DNA of 64,000 bases from Mixophyes australis (taxonomy: Eukaryota; Chordata; Amphibia; Anura; Limnodynastidae): the NCBI GenBank assembly GCA_036250195.1, contig JAVHZZ010000005.1, positions 185,638,448 to 185,702,447 of the forward strand, given 5' to 3'. This document shows positions 61,190 through 64,000 of this stretch, piece by piece. Position numbers and translations under genes: made by a program. Position 1 is the first letter of the stretch. Each line of letters starts with the position of its first letter. The notes under the pieces are model-generated. The model was not told where the DNA came from, searched no databases, and worked only from the letters and a program-made list of their open reading frames with translations.

Positions 61190-61480
61190 GCGATCAGATC
61201 ATAGTTGCTTACTCTCCCGGAATGTCCGGGAGACTCCGGAATTTTTGTGAGTTCTCCCGGACTCCCGAGAGAGCAGGCAAAAATCCCGGATCCAGTTGTC
61301 TCCATTGTTGAAGATGGGTGGGGGCGGGGCTAAATGTGGCATCGTGGCCCGCCCCCTGCTGCGATTGGCCGAAATTGCATAGGATTGACAGGGGCGGAGC
61401 CTAACGCCACACCATGCGTGGCTACGCCCCTTCGACTGACCCCCTCCCGGACAGCTGCCTTCAAAAGTAGGTAAGTATGG
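61190..61480. repeat. GC-rich interspersed repeat (ctcccggaatgtccgggag type)
   Basis: It begins with nested palindromes (cccggaatgtccgggagactcc) and is much richer in GC than its surroundings, with several gggcggggc and gccccgccc-like blocks. Smaller related pieces with cgggacagtccc text occur at 61080-61125 and 62780-62830. Family name unknown. Confidence 0.6.
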
Positions 61481-61489
61481 ATCAGATTA

Positions 61490-62765
61490 GATGAGATTTT
61501 ACAATTATCGTACATGTGTTGCACACAAAAAAATTAATTGAAAGACCATAATAGAAAAGACTCTTCAGAACTATGATCAAGTTTTAAAACTTTGATCTCC
61601 CAGTATTTGTAACGTATAGTATCGCTATGTCTGTCAGCAGATTAAACAATCATCATCAATCTATATATTTCAGGCACTTGCTCATTATAACTAATTTATG
61701 GTATTTAAATTGTTCTGTATGTGTTTAAATTGTTCAATGCAAAAATTGTTTATAAAAACAACTTTTGATTAAAATATTCATTCAGTTTGTGGGTAACTTA
61801 ACACCTGGAGGCCCTGTCATTTCTCAAATCATACTCTCTATCACTTTTCCATTTTAGAAAGATTCCTTCAGATCACTATTTAACATATTCTCTAAACATG
61901 ATATATATGGTTAATAATTAGAGGTTATCTCCTAAAGCTTAGAGGTGGAAAGTTGAGGACAAATTTAGAAACTTAAATTATTCATTCAAAGCAAAATGTA
62001 GTACAAGATTATAGGTAACAAGAATATGCAACAAATAGCTCGACGTATCCCATTAGTATACACTAAAATCCTAGCAGTATTTCAACACATTTTAAAATAT
62101 ATAAGCAATGTTTCAAAGTGCAGCAATATTGTTTCACCTAAGCAAAAATTAATTATATTTAAGAGATACCTTGGATAATATGTTTGAGTTTTAGTTTAGG
62201 AGACACAGCAAAGACTCGCCTTCTGTTGAATATTTCTGCTTAGTTTGGTTGTTCTGGATAACAGACACTAAAATGCAGCCTTAGGACTGTCTAGTAAACC
62301 CTGCCCGATCAACTGATAACTCTGTTCAGACAGAATTCAAACAGTAGCTAATCCAACCAGGCTGGAAGCAGCTTGGTGACTGTGTCACATGGAAGTGACA
62401 GAAACAGTTTAGTTCTGCAGTAATGTATCGTGGTAGGTCTAGTGTCTTTCACCATACTCACTACATAAAGAGATGTGATGTGGCTGTACTTCTGCTATCA
62501 AGAAAGCATTTTGAGAAGATAGGCTAAATACCCACTGGTGTTAATTTTATGCATTTTATTAACATTAACGCTAGTAAAATGGAGATAAATGGGTCAGAAA
62601 ATGGAACTCGTTGTATTCAGTGACACCATATCCATTAATGTTTTTACTACCTTTCAGGTGCTTTGCGTTTGTGCTGCATTTTTCTGAACGCATCTTGTTC
62701 CATTCAACATGTTAATCACAAATTAAATGCACTATGGAAGTCTACAGTGACCTCTAATGATCTCA
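61490..62765. other. AT-rich sequence with a possible MAK 5' exon
   Basis: No ORF. 62170-62410 on the minus strand could hold a non-coding first exon ending CCAAG|GTATCT. Confidence 0.3.
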
Positions 62766-62769
62766 AAGA

Positions 62770-63010
62770 ATATTTCCCAACTGTTCCAATTTCAGCAGGA
62801 CAGTCCCGCGGGTGGAAATGTTGGAGGAAGGCAGGCATGAAATGGACAGCCTAGCATTTTACAACGCTAGCCAGCCCTCTAGAGGCCTGTCTAGATGTGG
62901 TCACGTCCCTATTACACCGTGCCAGCGCTTCCTATTCCGCTGCTGGGGACAGACATGCTGGGAGAAATGCTAGTAACAAAGACATCTGAAATGCGCTGTA
63001 GACTTTCTTG
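62770..63010. repeat. repeat-like segment with tcccaactgttcc start
   Basis: GC-richer block resembling the cgggacagtccc type repeat at 61190. Not classified. Confidence 0.4.
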
Positions 63011-64000
63011 CTTGTCCAGGAGAATCCTAGACATTGTGGAGGAGTCAGCAAGAGTCTATGTTTATTACAATCATTATTCCAAGATGAAATTACTTTTTAA
63101 CAATAGGCAAGAACAATGTTAACATATTTACAACAATACCTCAGAATATCCCAATAATATTTGAATACCATGCTACTGAGCAATATTTTACTGTGTCTAA
63201 AATATTGCAGCATGTCCATGCATTATATCTTTTCAATATTCACAACATTCCTGCTTTATTCAGAGACAGCCGGTGTTCGAGATGCACAGGTATTCAAACA
63301 TATAGTTGTACAGAAAAAATATAACTAAAACAAATACAGGCCTAAATACAAACAGATAGACACATTTAATTAGGTTTGCTTCCTTTTACTTGCATAGGAC
63401 TTTTCTCTGCATAGCACAAAAGCAAACACATGCTTTCATGCTATGCATTTTTACAAAGGTGGGCTAAAAATGTCTGGTCCGTAGCTAGTAAACTGCTAAA
63501 CAGTTACATAGATACCACAGTATATAGTAACCTACACTACGACATTACAATGGAATACAATGCAATCATTGTTATGTATGACGAATAGTGGACAATTTAT
63601 ATATATATAAACACACATAATATATGCACACATACACACACCATGACTCCAGCGCTCACTATGATACAAGTCCTGCATTATATAGTTTGGTCACAGCAGA
63701 AGCAATAATTTAACAGACTCACATACCCTACCTTCACCTTCACTATGCTCCCCTTAATTTCTTTATTTCACTATTCTACAAGAGATAGCACATTATAGCT
63801 CTCATGTCTTCTATACAGTTCAGATTAAAACCAGCCAATTTGTGAAGTATTTTATATGCCTTCAGTGAAGTGAATTAAGCAGTATATAGAAATTGCAGAC
63901 TCTGTGTCCAGTGTTGGGTTGGTTCAGATAAAGAGTGAAACATTTTGATGCTACCCATTATTCAGTCCTTAGGGCGACAAATTATGTTTATTTGTTGTCC
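63011..64000. other. unassigned sequence to window end
   Basis: AT-rich with a short (TA)n run near 63598-63610. No gene seen. Confidence 0.4.

Overview
This is a vertebrate nuclear window, most likely from an anuran amphibian. It has intron-rich genes with GT-AG splice sites and a dense mix of repeats common in frog genomes: L2/CR1 and Tx1-type LINEs, tRNA-headed SINEs with (GAT)n tails, DIRS-like tyrosine-recombinase retroelements, a chromodomain Ty3/gypsy element, Harbinger, Tc1 and Helitron-like DNA transposons. The species call is an inference from protein similarity and repeat content.

Two protein-coding host genes can be read exon by exon. TMEM14C (+ strand, coding exons 8260-13782, promoter and non-coding exon 1 around 7340-7458) encodes a 107-aa mitochondrial inner-membrane protein of heme synthesis. 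MAK (- strand, coding exons 57040 down to 21086) encodes a 569-aa ciliary Ser/Thr kinase of the RCK family. The two genes are convergent, with about 7.3 kb between their stop codons. TMEM14C next to MAK matches the arrangement on human 6p24, which supports calling MAK rather than its paralogue CILK1/ICK. MAK has two alternative versions of one kinase-domain exon (45500-45579 and 44642-44724). Splicing both in would break the frame, so they look mutually exclusive.

Layout: 1-7000 is repeats, dominated by a probably full-length L2/CR1-like LINE on the minus strand with an intact 1,024-codon endonuclease/RT ORF. 7000-13900 is TMEM14C, with a second, 5'-truncated LINE of the same family in its last intron. 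15755-19060 holds G-rich minisatellites. 21086-57082 is MAK, whose introns hold almost all the other elements: a Harbinger derivative that keeps only the Myb-like gene (22546-24050), a decayed DIRS element carrying two younger SINE-like insertions (29540-34500), two Tc1-like relics, two copies of a Helitron-like element, a Tx1-type LINE relic, and a chromodomain Ty3/gypsy provirus (49584-52640) with matched LTRs, a 5-bp target duplication and a large internal deletion. 57100-64000 holds older LINE fragments and unassigned sequence upstream of MAK.

The best candidates for a second look are the duplicated MAK exon, a textbook -1 frameshift signal in the Ty3/gypsy gag gene (GGGAAAC, 5-nt spacer, 9-bp stem), the transposase-less Harbinger with an intact Myb-like ORF, and the large inverted repeat split by the provirus. 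No tRNA, rRNA or CRISPR locus was seen.
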